Assembly (NCBI GenBank): GCA_020064725.1
Contig: JAGTWJ010000007.1
Span: forward strand, 186,001-250,000
Reading direction: 5' to 3'
Source: Drechslerella dactyloides
Lineage: Eukaryota; Ascomycota; Orbiliomycetes; Orbiliales; Orbiliaceae
DNA length: 64,000 nucleotides
Shown in pieces: positions 46,502 to 57,216 of the stretch; the stretch's first letter is position 1, and every line of letters begins with the position of its first letter. Under the pieces are notes generated by a model. That model worked only from the letters and a program-made list of their open reading frames with translations. It searched no databases and was not told the DNA's origin. The translations under genes were made by a program, and so were the position numbers.

Positions 46502-49500
46502 ATGGCATACACTACAAAGTTGACGGAAGCGGAGCGCTTACATCTCCTCAGGGCCGATGCTGAAGCCGGCGACCTGAAGATATCTCCTATGTGGGACTTC
46601 GGAAGCAGCAGCGAAGACTCACAAGCTAATAAGAATGGAAAAGGTGCCGACCCGGTAAGTATTTCGCCACCGTTCTGTCCCTGAATACAGCGTCTTCGGA
46701 ATGGTTCAAATATTCACGCAAAAGTTCTGGTCACATCTAGCTTGAAAAATGCCTGATGGGGTCCAGATTCGCGCCGAAGCCGATAGATTTCCCAGTACAC
46801 AGCGAACAGTTTCTGACCAAGGCAAAGGCTCCGTCCGAGGGAGCTACCCGGAGTGTACCTTCGGGCAAGAGGGCGCAAAGTGTAGATTCAAGTAGTCCAA
46901 AGGGTGAGACCAAGACTGCACGGAAGAAGAGGAGGCGCCGGGAGCGTGCAGCGAAGCAGGTCGCTGAACTTGAAGCTGCAAAAGTCTTCCATCTTTCGGC
47001 TCCGAAACAGAACCTTAAAACGACTCAAGCGAGTGTTCCTGCCCAGAAACCAGGCAGAGAAAACACGGCCGGTAGAGTCCTTCGTTCCTCTCTGACGATC
47101 ATAGTGTGCCGCTGACATAAGAAATATAGTCGCAGCGTCTGCCAAATCTGGAGTTAGCCTTCAAAATACGACAGCACAAAGTACAACAGCTGCTGGCCTG
47201 TTTAACGGATTCGCTAAGGCACCCCCTACCGGCTCTCGAAACGTGCAAAGTAGTGGCTTTGGGGGCCCCAATTTTCGTGTTAATGGCTGTGCCGGGTTTG
47301 GTGGAATATTTAACGGATCGTTCGGAGCACCGGGTACCACTCAACATCAGCATCAGCGTAATAGCTCTAAGAGCGGCGGCTTTGGGGGCGAGTTTAACAA
47401 TCAATTCAATGCTCAGAAGGTCAACTTTGGCTTCAGTGGCAATGATTCCGGAAAGGCATCCAGCCCTGCGCCACCTCGGGTTAATAAGGGACCTCATACA
47501 AAAGCACGGGCCCAGCCGAATGCCTTTAGCAACAGCTCGTTCTCATCGCCGCCCGCGTTCGGCAATGTGCAGGGCGCCAATATAGGCTTTAGCAGTCCCA
47601 CATTCAACCCTTTCAGCGACAATAAGCAACTTTCGAATGTTTCGAGTCCGACGTCTGGTGCCTTTAGCATCGGATCGCACAATCCACCATTTAACGTACA
47701 ATCTTCCGGATTTCATGCTGGACAGACTGGCGGATTCGGAAGTAATAATACGAAATTTGGTGCTCCCGTCAATCAAACCATCCCTACCGCTTTTAGCAAT
47801 CAGGGTGGTTTTGGTAGCAGCATCGTGCCTGCGTTTGGGCAGACGACACCACTTGGAGGCCTTCCACAAATGGGACAACATGGCGCGGGATTCGGAGGAC
47901 CTGCAGGATTTACCTCAAACGGTCAGGGCCTTGGAACTTTTGGTGATCAGGGTTCTGGAGGCTTCGGTACTACCCAGACTGGTGGAAATGTATTTGGTAA
48001 CTCACCATTCGCGGGATTTGGAGCTCCACAGAACAGTGGATCGGTAGTACCAGGTGGTAGAAAGTTCGGTCCGCCACCAGCTGGAGCCTTCGGGTCGCAG
48101 AGGCTCACCGCATTTGCTCCGTTAGCCCAGCCAATGGCATTCCAGCCATCCGCCATCGGCGCGGGTGCTTCCTCGACTCCACAGCTTTCTCGTGGCCAGA
48201 AAAAGCAGCCAAGATCTACGGCGCCTTTCCAAACGGAAGTCGAAGCAGTTGATTCAATGCCGCCACCGTTGGTATTCAGAATTGGCGGCAGGGACTTCAG
48301 CGCTGATATCAACAAGATAATGAGCAGCAATCATAAAAGTATCTACGGGGACGATGAGATAACTCCCCCGAAGAAACCTGTCGTTGGGGCTTCAACCTCG
48401 CTGGCTGGTCCTGGTCACGAATACACCATCAGGAACCTTGAAGAAGCAGTAAGAGAAGCCTTGGGTCAAAAGTCCTACTACAGTTCCTCCGACAGCTCTG
48501 GACCCGGGATAATGATCCGGAACCTTATGACCGAAGAAGGCTTTAAAAAAGCCTGGGAGGGAACTAAGGGAACTGAAAAGCAAAGGCTCCAACAAATGTT
48601 CCGAATACTCGTTGAGAACGATTTTAAACGTCAGAAGGCCTATGTGCGCGGCCAAATAGACGAGACGGATGTCTATATTGCAAATATGGACCCAGCACAT
48701 CGAGCGGCCATCAAACGAGAAAAGCTGGAGCGGGAGAGAAGAGATAATGCAGACAAGCGAGGGCGGAAGAAAATGATTCATGCCGAGGAGAATTACAAGG
48801 AGGGCCTTCGACGAAAGCTACATGATGAGATGGGTTTCCTTGGCGAGAACTCAAAATCTCCCAAAGTCCAACAGAGCGGCATCAAGCTAGTTCACGCTCC
48901 TACCGCTGCAGTGAAGGGGAGCCGGAAATCAACCCCGAAGCCGAGCCAAGGAGCTCCGCAATCGCAGAGGATTGTTAATGCTCCTGGCGGTCCCAAGAAA
49001 GATGCCGTGGAGAGTACATTTACGAGCTTCCAGACATCGTGCGGGTTCGACCAGGCTCCCTCCAAGTCGATTACCAACCATGGGCCATCCCAACTTGCTG
49101 CCTCTCGCTGGGCTACCGGCACCGCGACACAGCCCGCCAATACCCCGATGGAGATAGTCGTTGAGAAGGCCACTCCGACGGGGGCGATTGAGGCCGAGTA
49201 CTCTCAGCTCCAAACCAGAATGTCGGAGCTTGGCTACCTCATCGACGTCTGGCTGAACCAACACAATGGACTCGCTGAACAGCCACTGAGTGGTCACACC
49301 GCGGGATGTGGTGCCTACAGTTGTGAGATGATGGAAAGGTTGTGGGAGATGAAGGGGGTATGTTGCTGCTGGTTGTTAAATTCAGATGAGAATAATCTTC
49401 TAACCTGTCTGGTGTATAGGAGAAAGAGAAGAAGGCGGAGGAGATTGCTCTCCTGGAAAGCAAGTACAAATTAGAGGATCCAGCGGTTTTGTCGCTTCAG

Positions 49501-49539
49501 CGACTCATTCTCAGTGCTGAGAATGACGGTGACCTCTAA
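46502..49539 (+). CDS. FG-repeat protein with coiled-coil C-terminus (943 aa)
   Basis: Exons 46502-46654, 46741-47071, 47130-49357 and 49420-49539; introns show GTAAGT, GTAGAG and GTATGT donors, the last two with CTGAC or CTAAC branch sites. Order: a short N-terminal helix (TEAERLHLLRADAEAGDL), a Lys/Arg stretch (ARKKRRRRERAAKQ), then about 300 residues rich in GFGG, FGS, GFG and NFG, as in nucleoporin FG domains. An ordered helical part (about 480-640) contains EEGFKKAWEGTKGTEKQRLQ and YVRGQIDETDVYIANMDP, and the end is a helical segment (YSQLQTRMSELGYLIDVWL). Such FG stretches typify nuclear-pore or phase-separating proteins, but no nucleoporin family is recognised. Start: the first ATG; the upstream frame offers only TTG. 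Confidence 0.75.
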
Positions 49540-50619
49540 CACGGACTGCATAAGCATTTGGCATATTGCGATCATATCTCCCCCCTTCTGTTTTCTTCTC
49601 TCTTTTTTTCCCGGCCTTTTTGTCATAGCTCACTGTTCTCCATCTATCTCTAAGAGACCTGTAGCTAAGATATAACAATGATATACTAAGGCCCCCAAAT
49701 TCGTGCTTTGCCCTATCGTACGTCTCCTTCGGCCAAAGCTGTGGGAGAGATTGAACTGTAAGCTTTGCGTTGATAGAGCTCAAAAGTTTAGTAAAGTCAA
49801 TGCAGATTTATATTTTGGGTTTAACCCTTTGGGAAGCCTGTAGCATATTCGGGCAGAACTAGCTAGCCCTTTATCAGCACTCACAGACAAATAAAGGGGG
49901 AAATATGCATGGTATAGAGACGTAGACCAATCATCTGTTAATAAGCTGTCAACCCGAAACAAGATTTAATCTCATCATCATGCAGACTTTGGTGGTACGC
50001 AGTCCCGTGAGACTAATTCGGTTATTGCTCCTGTTACTGGGCAATGCCGATATGCTGCTGAGGGGTATCGGCGGAAAGGCGCGGGGCCCGAAAAGTTTCG
50101 GAATTACCTAGGTAGGTAAGAACTCATCCTATTGACCATGATCTGGCAGCATTCAACGGTTAGTTAGAGCTACGATGGTCTTGCGAGTAAGATTTCACGA
50201 AGTACATGCGCACGTCAGCTCGCATAACCAAGCCACGAGGAAATTCATACACGAATCTCCGGTTGATGCAACGAATGAAGGTATTTTCCCTTTATTTATA
50301 TATATCAGAGCGGATTGAAGCATTCTCTAAAATCGGCAGAGAGAACTCTACTATTCTCCATTAGGAGATTTCGCCCTTTAACACCCGTGGGTTGCAATGT
50401 TTTTTACTGAATTTACAAACTTGCATATCACAACTAACAGCTTTTGTGGTTTAAAAGAGCGATAGCTACATATAATTGGAACCATCTCTCAGGGCCGTAT
50501 TGAACCGAAGGAGTTCTGGGTGGCGGCTTATGGCCTTACGGAAATGAAGCATAGTGCAGATCGTTTGACTGGACCTCATGTACCGAGTATACCAGTACGC
50601 CAGTGCCGGTCCTCAATCC
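49540..50619. other. Intergenic region between convergent genes
   Basis: About 1.1 kb, AT-rich. Contains a CCTAGGTAGGTA motif at about 50106-50117 resembling the CCTAGGTA core near 27897. No gene seen. Confidence 0.45.
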
Positions 50620-51236
50620 TCAGTAGGCATTCAAGAGCATAGAGTCTTGAGGCACCATTTCCCTCTTGACTGCACCTGCGGCGAGCGGAAGAGCATTGAC
50701 AAAGAGCCTCATCGAGGACATCTTCATGCCATCAGGTTGTTTGGCATCTTTGCGATACGTTATACGCCATGTGCCGGAAGACTAGCAAGCGAAGTTTAGT
50801 ATCGCATCCGCCATTAATTGGAAAATATCCGTCTCACCTTGAACTGCCATGATTTCCCCTCTGGATCTGTCACAGTCTTGTCACCGGGCACCTTGTAGTT
50901 ACCGTAGAGGTCGGCGTGCCCAAAGCAGTCATATCCTTCCGTCGTTTCTTTGACGATGACGTAGAGAGGCCAGTGATGGAACTCTGAGAGAAAGGTTTTG
51001 TACGTCTCGCGTTCTTTCTCGAATGCTTCGGCACCAGTAGTAGTATTACCGAGCTCGTCTGTATAGGTAAAATCGTCGGTGTGCCAGGTACCGAATGGCT
51101 CAGCGGACGAGTACATTGTCCCCTTGGCGAACGACGCTTCAAACTTGTGCAAGAATTTATTGGCCGGGTGCCTCAAAAGACCCTCATCCCACCCATTGCA
51201 CACAGAAACGAAGCACGATTCTGTAGGAAAGGACAT
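50620..51236 (-). CDS. NTF2/SnoaL-like fold protein (186 aa)
   Basis: Probably a small cone-shaped alpha+beta protein of the NTF2/SnoaL superfamily, whose members serve as cyclases, isomerases or binding proteins. Exons 51236-50838 and 50781-50620, joined by a 56-nt intron; without it the protein would end at 50814 in the seven junk residues VRRIFSN. Visible features: helix 1 (ANKFLHKFEASFAKG), then FGTWHTDDFTYTDELGNTTTGAEAFEKERETYKTF in two parts, a central strand YVIVKETTEGYDCFGHADLYGNY, and, in exon 2, a WRITYRKD strand that the fold requires. The substrate cannot be told. No neighbouring biosynthetic genes are visible. Confidence 0.68.
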
Positions 51237-51374
51237 TGTGGATATGTAGACTAGAAATTCTTGGTTGTAGTATTGCAGCTTAGATCTGATAGTACTATAT
51301 CCGAAATATGCGGCAGCGACGAAGATGAGGATTGTCTCATCACAGAGGAGACGGGGCCGACGGTAGTTCCTGTG

Positions 51375-51382
51375 TTTATATA
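51375..51382 (-). promoter_or_regulatory. TATA box of the NTF2-like gene
   Basis: TATATAAA on the minus strand, about 140 bp before the ATG at 51236. It supports that ATG over the upstream in-frame ATG at 51437. Confidence 0.5.
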
Positions 51383-52539
51383 GAAGGTCTGAACCACTAG
51401 CGCCTTGCGACAGAAAGTTTGTATTAAAGCCGATCAACCTCTAGCCTAGAATGCGAATGTTGCGTCGCGCTGTGGATATGTATAACGGCCTAAGTAGTCG
51501 TACCCGGGCTTCACCGCGACATCCTAGTTGACTTGACTCCGAGCGCCCCACATTTGGGGCTAAATTCGAGAAAGAATTGACGCATTTGGTTATCTACATG
51601 TAGTCTGCCGGCCTTGACTCTTGAGCTTACTTCGAAGCTTCCTCTTCCTTTTTTGAAACTTTGTCACCTCGCTAATTATTTAATCTTTAGCCGAATTCTA
51701 CAAGTTGATGGTAATGCGGTATGAGCTGACAGAAATTTTACGTCGGTATCTTGCTACACTTTTGTGAATGGGTCTGGAAATTACCTTGGAATATCGATTA
51801 AAATTGGGCATGAGACGTGAGTTGGATTTCAACGCCTTACCATAGTTATCATCTTGAGGCCATAACTGCGGGATCTCATCCCTTTTCGAAAGTCTTGGCT
51901 GCATAAGCCCCAGACCAATGAGGCTTACGTCACAAAATCGAAGACCGGCTCGCGGATGTCAGCAGCGCTACGGGGCGCTTTTAAGCTTTTGTAGCAAGCT
52001 GGATGTTAGAAGTGGGAATTGTCATCCTTAAAACAACGGCACGGCCTGAATAACCCCACTGACAAAGTAGTTGTTGACTAACTAGTCCCCAGATCCGGCG
52101 GGTCATGGAACAAGACCCTAAATGGTTAGGTCGAAGCCTGTGGCTTCTATGCAGAGGGCCCTGAACGACTCAAATGATTGTTTGTGTTATCGATATGGCA
52201 ATGATCGACCGAAGCTATAAAACGACGCTCGCGGCATGGTACTGTAATAAAATTCATGAATGATAGTACTTTCTTCTCTTTGGTACGGTTATGACTGGAT
52301 AAACTGCTAGCTTGGCTGTTTTCTCCGCCTAGCTTGCCTGTAACTAGCGCCTGGTCTTGAGGCTAACTACGCCGTTTGGTTTGACATTTAGCTACTACAT
52401 GTCAGATTTTACCCACGCAAATCGAAAACCGGCTTTTTGAAAGCGTCTAACTTTTTAGAGCACAGTGTTCATGTCCCCTTAGGGTAGAGGAGAAAGGAAT
52501 GGGATTGAGCGATACATTCAAACTTTAAACTAGGTCTGT

Positions 52540-52788
52540 CTATGGTAGACAACTGACGCATCGGGTTACCAGAAAGAGGACTAGAGCAAAGTTGTCACCA
52601 GGATTGTACAAGCTAAGCTGCTCTCTGTCACGCTGATGCATATGCACAAACGCACCACATTCTATCTCACCAAGCTGTCCCCACCAGACATAGTGGGGAC
52701 CAGCTTGGACTTTAGCATCTTGTAGCTCAATAAACTTCAGTGCCACTTATAGTGCTTTGGCCACTAGGGTAAACCTAGCAAGCTTTGT
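52540..52788 (-). pseudogene. Fragment of an unknown gene with an in-frame stop
   Basis: The minus-strand translation is protein-like: KLARFTLVAKAL, stop, then VALKFIELQDAKVQ, PHYVWWGQLGEIECG and LYNPGDNFALVLFLVTR. The stop codon is at 52747-52749. The mix of Trp, Tyr and the NPGDxFALVL beta-strand pattern does not look random. The rest of the gene is not visible on either side, so this is probably a decayed remnant; an exon of an unmodelled gene is possible. Confidence 0.35.
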
Positions 52789-54148
52789 GACGCGGAGTTG
52801 ACTGTCGCTTTACAATCTCAGAACCGACAGTCAGGTACAAATTGTCAATATCAATATACAATCGCGAAGTCGACTAGATCCTATCAATTACACCCTCAGA
52901 AGTGCAGATCTGCCTAGTATGCCACCAGCTATAAAACGCCACACGAAACAACACCTAGACAGTTGCACTTCGCTCCATCCAGTCCTATCTTCTTGTAGTG
53001 AACACTAGTAACCGACCTGCTGCTACCTGATTCGAAACCTATGAAACTTTAATCCGAACACCATTACATGTGTCGAAAACATGAGCAAATCGATTATCTA
53101 GTGAAGAATCTAAGCTGTCTGAGTGCTTATGCACAGGTAAGTAAGTATATATGCGTCAATGATGAGTGTGCCCGAAGCACCCTCTCAATGGTCACCCAGA
53201 CGTGTTAACACCTGGAAACCAAGTACCAGTAAGTCTATATAGTACGATGTGATAACTCGACAATATATATTGATAGAAAACGTTTAGAATTTGACAGGGC
53301 ATTAGTATACATGTACGGGGAGACTTTGTTATATCATTGTCTCTGAGGGAAGCTCAGTCCTATTAGCTCCTCTTGAGATTACTTCTATCACCATTCCTGT
53401 AACCGTTCTTTTTGGTGTAATGTGTCGATGCATAAAGTCAGAAAGTAGCACTGATATGCTTCCCCGCCTAGATAATCGTAAGGGAATATCTATACCTAAT
53501 ACAGGCTGGTACGATCGATACCTCTTTCCAGTCAGGCCCTCGATCGGAGCTGGAATTACAAGCAACAATTATTCTCATTAGGTCCACGAGATACTCTAAC
53601 CATGCCCATTAACCAATGAAAGAGCTATCTAATGTTCATTCCTAGACTAAAGTTTTAGACGACGCCTACCTCTCCTATCTTGATCCAACGGATTGGATGC
53701 CTAGAGGGACCTAGTTCAAGAAAGATATGTTGAATGAGCTGCTTTGTTGGGGTTTAAAAGCTCGAGTTGGCTATTTAGAGAAATAACAAACAGATATGAA
53801 GGCTGATATATATGGATAGACTATAGGTGTAGACACTGCAATTCGCCGAAGACGCTCCGTAGAACTGAAGAGTGATGGGCGACGATATGTGCATGATAGG
53901 TACAAGTCAATTGTATTCATAATTAAGTCGCGCGATAATGAAATCCGCTAGGAGAAGGAAATACACTTGCATAAGTTGTCTCGCAAGCCAGACGCCTTCC
54001 TTTTTGCATAAGATATGAAGGCGTTGGCAACGCAAATTCCTGTGGGCATTGATCCATGCGAGCTAGATATATGTCGAATAATACAAGTTCGAAAAGGAGG
54101 TAACAATAGAAATGTCTTCTTTTTTTCATGCTGTTTCCGAGGTAGATA

Positions 54149-54723
54149 TCAATCGTCTTGAAAGAACGGCGGGCCGTCTTTAGACTGAACGTAGAGATCA
54201 CGTTCATCGTGTATCTTCAGAAAGGATGTCGCATCTCGCAGCGTCTGCTCGTAGTACTTGAATTTCCAACGTTTTGTGTCAATGGCGAGCTGTTGCGGGG
54301 CGGAGAGCTCGACGGATGGGTGAAACTCCTCGTCAGATACTGCCTCAAGTGCATCACTGAGATCCTCCATACGGTCTTGGGCTTTGCTAACCTATGCATC
54401 GAATCGGCTCTCAATTAGCGAGGGGCACTAGTAACTACAAGGTGATCTTTGGAGGGGCCACTTACGAGAATTTGGAGTATGATTCTGCTTGGAATGACCT
54501 TTTGACGACGGAAGACATCGTAGATATTGCGCCAATGCTTCGTGTATTCTACATCCACGGAGTACTCGATGACGTTGTAGTTATAAGGATTCCTGCCTTC
54601 CAGGAGATTCGTCTTCCATACTTCTTCGATGTCGAGCCGTTCGCTGCTCTTGTGGTGTCGCAGATGCTTTCCAGTACGGCGTCGTTCGGCAAGGGTTTCC
54701 TCTAGATGTTGCACGGACTCCAT
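54149..54723 (-). CDS. Small two-exon protein of unknown function (166 aa)
   Basis: Not recognised. Exons 54723-54466 and 54391-54149, joined by a 74-nt intron with GTAAGT donor, CTAAT branch site and TAG acceptor. The N-terminal part is basic and helical (HLEETLAERRRTGKHLRHH), followed by a mixed region with EEVWKTNLLEGRNPYNYNVIEY. Exon 2 starts VSKAQDRMEDLSDALEAV and ends with EQTLRDATSFLKIHDERDLY and an acidic tail. The good splice signals and open frames on both sides support a real gene. No signal peptide or membrane segment. An upstream exon cannot be excluded. Confidence 0.55.
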
Positions 54724-55805
54724 GATGGATGGGATAGAAAAGCCACCAACGATAAATTGGTGCCAGAAGGGAAGATTTGTGGCCGTAAAGTATGTAATCG
54801 GGAATGCGGATAAGAGATGTCAAAAGGAAACCTGACTAGCTAGCTGGTGTTGTTGAATTTGATGGCAGTTTTGTAGGGGTGAGGCTCGTCGGACCCGCCG
54901 TTGCTATTGCATAAGTTAACAATGTATTATAGAGCTTGTTGTGATACTGAGCGGAAAGTGATGAAACGGATACTAGGCTGGAGGTAACATGGTTTTGTAA
55001 ACGAAACTTTCCCTTGCCACAAGGAGGACTAGTAGAGTGAATAAGTACTAGCTAGGTCGAAAACTGCTATCCTGGCTGGCCGCATTACTAGGATCTCTTA
55101 GCTGGATATTATATCAGAGAAATCCAGGTCTAGAGCTCGGTATACGTATATATATATATATCCGGTAGCTAGTGTCATTCGGAGTAATATGATCCCTTGT
55201 CGGTGCCAAACCAACCCCGGCCATCAACTTGATTATGTAGGAATAATAAAGATATAGGACAGATTGCTTAGAAGTATCACGACGGCGAGCCTCTAGCTAG
55301 CTAGCTTGTTCCAATGGACTTGCAAGTATAGCCCAGCTGCGATGAATGGTATTGCCAGCGCCAAATTAGAACAGGTTATGTCGAGTTCTTTTGCAGTCGA
55401 CCAATCCTAGAGATGAATGTCGATTCTGAGTTACATGGATCAACGTGGATTACGTGAGGAATATGGGGAGAGGATGAAAAGAGCTTACACATATCCAGAG
55501 CGACTCTCAAGATGCAACATAGGATAATTGCGCAACACCAACAAAATTCTTACGTTTTCTAGGCATTGGCCCCGGCGACGACCAAGATATATCTTCCAGA
55601 CGGACCCCTCTTCCTCCGAACTTCCTTCTTTCCTGTCCTCTCTCAACCCATGCCATCATCACCTCGCGTCATCAACTCTACCTCCACCGTACGTGCAAGC
55701 GGACAGGCTTCGAGGCGAATAAATATATATCCCGTCGAGTGCAGCGGATCGTGCATAGTGAGGTCGTGATAGTCCACCTCATATCGAACTCAGGATCACT
55801 GCAAG
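54724..55805. other. Intergenic region
   Basis: AT-rich, with a TA microsatellite (about 55141-55160) and CTAGCTAG runs (about 55291-55304). A TATATAT element at 55724-55730 lies about 75 bp before the ATG at 55806. Confidence 0.45.
55724..55730 (+). promoter_or_regulatory. TATA element before the gene at 55806
   Basis: TATATAT about 75 bp before ATG 55806; this distance is the main reason for preferring that start over an upstream ATG at 55650. Confidence 0.4.
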
Positions 55806-56498
55806 ATGGGGAGAGTCTATACCTGGACCTGTTCCAGACAAGAGGTATAGCTACTAACTCTTTGTAAGCGTAATGAACCGGCCTAACACGCTTCTATCGC
55901 CGTTAGAAACTCAAAGAGGGACTCAAGCGGCTCATTTCCGCCATTCAAACGTTTCGCAATGCCCTCGAGAGCACCAGGTCCTACTTTGTTCAGAATGTAT
56001 ACACAACGCCTCCTGAGCAGCTCATCGCACACCATCAACTCGTCTTCCAAACGGTGAGTATCCCAACTAGACGAAGACTACAGCAAATTGATCAGTGAAT
56101 TCTGACTCAACTAACATATATCTCCTGCTCAGGCTGTTGCTCTGCATACTCAAAATCGAGTGACTACGCAAGCCGCGAAGCTCATTCGATGCGTTCGCAG
56201 AAGCTACTATGACAAGGGCACTAAGTCCTGGGACGATGACGACATGAAGCAATTGACAGTCGAGCTGCATGAGCAAGTCTCTGGTTGCAATGAAGAAACT
56301 AAGGTCATGTTGCAGGAAATGGGGACTCGGTTCACTGTCCAAATTCGCTTCTACGAGAATGAACGTGAGGAGGGCGAGATCCCAGAAGAAGGGCCACTTG
56401 CGGCGGAACAACAAAGCAGAGCGACAGAGATTCATCTGCCTGGAGGAGTCCGTCACCAACGTATTGATACCTACTCTTCTGAGTTCAGATTCCCTTGA
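55806..56498 (+). CDS. Helical protein of unknown function (183 aa)
   Basis: Not recognised. Exons 55806-55844, 55907-56053 and 56133-56498; both introns have CTAAC branch sites and the second a GTGAGT donor. Exon 2 (KLKEGLKRLISAIQTFRNAL) and exon 3 (AVALHTQNRVTTQAAKLIRC, then KQLTVELHEQVSGCNEETK) predict a bundle of amphipathic helices, and the end is acidic (REEGEIPEEGPL). The first exon codes for only 13 residues and is uncertain. An alternative first exon from ATG 55650 (reading VVIVHLISNSGSLQDGES after splicing) would need an AAG acceptor past the preferred TAG. It lies head-to-tail with the large unknown gene at 57217. Confidence 0.5.
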
Positions 56499-57216
56499 TG
56501 GATCTAGCTATTGTTGGGATGACTGGACGCTGAGGCGGCAGTGGTCATATGCGGATGCATATACCGATCACGTTAATATTATAGCAGCTAATATTGGTCG
56601 ATCGCTCGTCCTTTCTTGAATATTCTGTGAAATGGAATTGGCTGAGGCAAGGAAAGGTCTCCTTGGAAGGAAGGGGATTGGGGTGTGCGACATTGGTTAA
56701 CTGGGGCCAATCTCGGACGCACATGGTAGTGCTATTCGATAGTCTTTGAGATGTTTGCTACTCTTGGTTGCTATGGCTTTGGTTCAGTGCTGTTACAGGT
56801 CATAGAAATGGAAGTTTTGTTTTGAAACCATCTAGCGCTGCCGCAAGGTTCAGAATACAACTAACTCTACCAGCACTCGGAGCTTGCTCTGCACTACAAC
56901 TACTCCGTTTCGATATCCCTTATATCTTACAACTGGACGCTCAACCACAGAAGAATACTTGGACCCTCCGTTCTCTCCATAAAGTCCCGCAACGCTCACA
57001 ATTAGGGTATTTGACCTTCTGCTACTCATCGGCACCATGGCTCAACAACTTCACATCATCATACCTTTTATCACCATCTCCATCACGAGAAGACAACTTG
57101 ACTTCCAAAGCGAGCAATTTCAATAGTAAGAGCTGCGACATAATTCTTTCCATCGTTTGCAGGACATACACTGACGCTGTCTAGCCGGGCACACGGAGCT
57201 CCAGTGTTCCTCCACA
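56499..57216. other. Intergenic region
   Basis: Holds the promoter and leader of the next gene. A 138-codon plus-strand ORF (56768-57184) has no domain and ends just before that gene's ATG; it is treated as leader sequence. Confidence 0.4.

Larger units (their letters stand above)
51237..54148. other. Gene-poor AT-rich region with one decayed gene fragment
   Basis: Nearly 3 kb with only short broken ORFs. A fragment at 52540-52788 looks like former coding sequence (listed separately). Two similar short motifs, AATCGAAGACCGGCT (about 51936) and AATCGAAAACCGGCT (about 52420), may be remnants of a repeat. Confidence 0.5.

Noticed and set aside
56768..57184. 138-codon ORF before the 854-aa gene
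   Set aside because: No domain, low-complexity Ser/Leu content, and it occupies the likely leader.
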